A stretch of DNA of 64,000 nucleotides from Flagellimonas sp. CMM7 (GTDB lineage Bacteria; Bacteroidota; Bacteroidia; Flavobacteriales; Flavobacteriaceae): positions 980,001 through 1,044,000 of the forward strand of contig NZ_CP090003.1 in NCBI RefSeq assembly GCF_021390195.1, read 5' to 3'. Of this stretch, positions 62,482 to 64,000 are shown piece after piece. The notes beneath the pieces were generated by a model. That model did no database searches. It was given only the letters and a program-made list of their open reading frames with translations, and was not told the DNA's origin. Made by a program: the position numbers and the translations under genes. Each line of letters starts with the position of its first letter. The stretch's first letter is position 1.

Positions 62482-64000
62482 TCTTTTTTAAGCTTAAGGG
62501 ACACTTTTGTTCCTGTTTGATCCTCATTCAAATTGGATATTGAAACATCTACCTTGTTCTTATACATCTCATTAAGAATTTGGATACGCTTTTTAATATT
62601 TCCCATCCCTTTTGATTTTTGTTTCTTTTGATTATCCGTCTTTAATGCGGCCGATTTTTTTCTCCCGATTCCGTTATCTACAATTGTTATTTCCAGGAGC
62701 TCTTTGTTGATTTGATTTACCTCAATCTTTAAAAAACCCTTTTCTTCTTTGTAGCGCAGTCCGTGCCAAATAGCATTTTCTATATAGGGCTGAAGAAGCA
62801 TCGGAGGAATTTCAAACGCATCAATATCTATCTTTTTATCTATGTTGATTTCATAGTCAAACTTATCCGAAAAACGGGAATGCTCCAATTTCACGTATAA
62901 CTCTAAAAGCTCCAATTCTCTGGAAAGAGAGATAAAGTCCTCTTCAGAATTTTCCAGCACGCTTCTCATCAAAACTGAAAAATCACTTAGAAACCGATTG
63001 GCACTACGTTCATCACTTTTCGCAATATAATTGTTGACGGAATTGAGTGCATTAAAAATAAAATGCGGATTCATTTGAGTACGCAACGACTTTAATGCCA
63101 GTAGATTATTTGCCAATTTCTGTTGTTTACCACTTCGATAAAACAAGAAGGTTGTTAATGCCATTAGTACCAGTCCAAAAATCAAGGAATAAATAATCCA
63201 TTTTTGTCTTTTGCTTGTCTCTTCAAACAACTGCTGTTCTGTAACGGCAAGGCTATACTTGCTTTGGGATAACTGTCGTTCTTGTTCCAGACTTGATATA
63301 CGATTTTGCTTGGTAGCTATCTCACGATTAAATCTGGCCGCTCTAGAAATTTCTTGTTCCTTTTTTACGTATAAGCTATCTACAACAGCAACATAATCTT
63401 GATAGGATTCCAACGATTTGGAAAAATCTCCTTTGTATTTGTATACTTCTGATAATTTTCTGGTTGCATCTTTTTGTACAACCAAATCATCTTCACTATC
63501 TGCCTCAACAATACTTCGCTCCAAATAAGGAATAGCCTCATCCAACTTATCCTGTGCTATGTATGCATTGGCTATTTTGTAATTGATGCGTTGAGCAGTT
63601 ATGGAATCTGGACTTGGCAAGGCCTTATTTTCTCTACCAACTGATTGTCTAGGTAATTGCGACAATCCACTCAAACTCTTTTTCCTTAGTTGAATTTCAT
63701 CTTCATATCTATTCTCTTGATTGTAAAAATCCGCCACTTTTTCATTCTCCTCTATTAATCGTTCTGGAGCTACTTTTTTAGAAAGGTTCAGTGAATTGTT
63801 ATAAAACCCTTCTGCCTCTACTAAACGATTTTCGCTTGCATAGGCATCTGCAATTTTTGAGTTTAAATCAATGACCTTGGGAGAGATTTGGTTTTTTTGG
63901 GCAATTTGAAGCCCCTCCTTATAAAAATCCACCGCCTCATTCAATTTGGACAAACCCTTGACGGCATCTCCTAAATTTTCATACAATTCTACACGTTGAA
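62478..64000 (-). CDS. LytS-like histidine kinase with TPR sensor, 5' end outside window
   Basis: The frame stays open to base 64000 (reading QRVELYENLGD), so the N-terminus lies beyond the window; about 507 residues are visible. TPR repeats (LNEAVDFYKEGLQIA, LVEAEGFYNNSLNLS, LDEAIPYLERSI) are followed by a coiled coil and one membrane helix (WIIYSLIFGLVLMALTTFLFY). The His_kinase domain has MNPHFIFNALNSVNNYI and the HATPase PPMLLQPYIENAIWHGL and VDNGIGRKKS. It phosphorylates the LytTR regulator downstream, and the TPR part probably senses through protein contact. Confidence 0.93.
   Translation of the reverse strand, partial: QRVELYENLGDAVKGLSKLNEAVDFYKEGLQIAQKNQISPKVIDLNSKIADAYASENRLVEAEGFYNNSLNLSKKVAPERLIEENEKVADFYNQENRYEDEIQLRKKSLSGLSQLPRQSVGRENKALPSPDSITAQRINYKIANAYIAQDKLDEAIPYLERSIVEADSEDDLVVQKDATRKLSEVYKYKGDFSKSLESYQDYVAVVDSLYVKKEQEISRAARFNREIATKQNRISSLEQERQLSQSKYSLAVTEQQLFEETSKRQKWIIYSLIFGLVLMALTTFLFYRSGKQQKLANNLLALKSLRTQMNPHFIFNALNSVNNYIAKSDERSANRFLSDFSVLMRSVLENSEEDFISLSRELELLELYVKLEHSRFSDKFDYEINIDKKIDIDAFEIPPMLLQPYIENAIWHGLRYKEEKGFLKIEVNQINKELLEITIVDNGIGRKKSAALKTDNQKKQKSKGMGNIKKRIQILNEMYKNKVDVSISNLNEDQTGTKVSLKLKKD

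Overview
The window comes from a marine-type member of the Bacteroidota, most likely family Flavobacteriaceae. The reasons are the AT-rich sequence, TAnnTTTG promoter elements, type IX secretion/gliding proteins (a CHU_C-type C-terminus, PorP/SprF, an OmpA partner), two OmpH/Skp genes behind bamA and uppS, and many SusD-like-style lipoproteins with acidic residues after the lipobox cysteine. No exact species can be named from the sequence alone. The window starts inside a TonB-like gene and ends inside a sensor kinase gene.

1-9.6 kb: the end of a TonB C-terminal domain protein, a lipoprotein of five 110-residue repeats, an OmpR-type two-component pair, then a compact ergothioneine cluster (egtB, egtD, DUF427). 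A small glycogen-binding (CBM48) protein and a class V PLP enzyme (a possible EgtE-type C-S lyase) converge on it. A 2TM protein and dihydrofolate reductase follow.

9.6-19.3 kb: a minus-strand envelope block (murI, two ompH, bamA, uppS, a DUF6089 barrel, nadK, a CBS protein) diverging from pdxJ and an alpha/beta hydrolase. This is a conserved housekeeping arrangement in the family.

19.4-39.6 kb: mainly chromosomal core: an SGNH lipoprotein, a small holin-like membrane protein, tig-clpP-clpX proteostasis genes, a GH3-family protein, DUF2797, a TolB-like propeller, AsmA, a queuosine precursor transporter, sppA, a folK-deoxynucleoside kinase fusion, a TrmH-type methylase and mutS.

39.7-44.6 kb: tRNA-Gly(GCC) and tRNA-Leu(TAA), followed by the most accessory-looking part: an orphan ORF, a propeller lipoprotein, an 874-base stretch holding a broken HTH gene and an 18-bp perfect palindrome, and two tandem collagen-like lipoproteins whose promoter regions share a conserved 17-base box.

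44.6-52.3 kb: a TetR-controlled envelope transport module (OM barrel, LolA-like periplasmic protein, MMPL/RND transporter) with TGACCGGTCA-type candidate operators, an alpha/beta hydrolase, and an Nramp-fold transporter that lacks the canonical metal-binding motifs.

52.3-64 kb: an operon of a 1614-residue Calx-beta adhesin, PorP/SprF and an OmpA-PD40 protein (type IX secretion and cell surface), then fabD, a gamma-carbonic anhydrase-like protein and a LytTR/TPR histidine kinase pair.

I see no CRISPR array, rRNA, insertion sequence or intact recombinase. The least explained systems are the TetR-RND-LolA-barrel module and the duplicated collagen-like lipoprotein/promoter unit.
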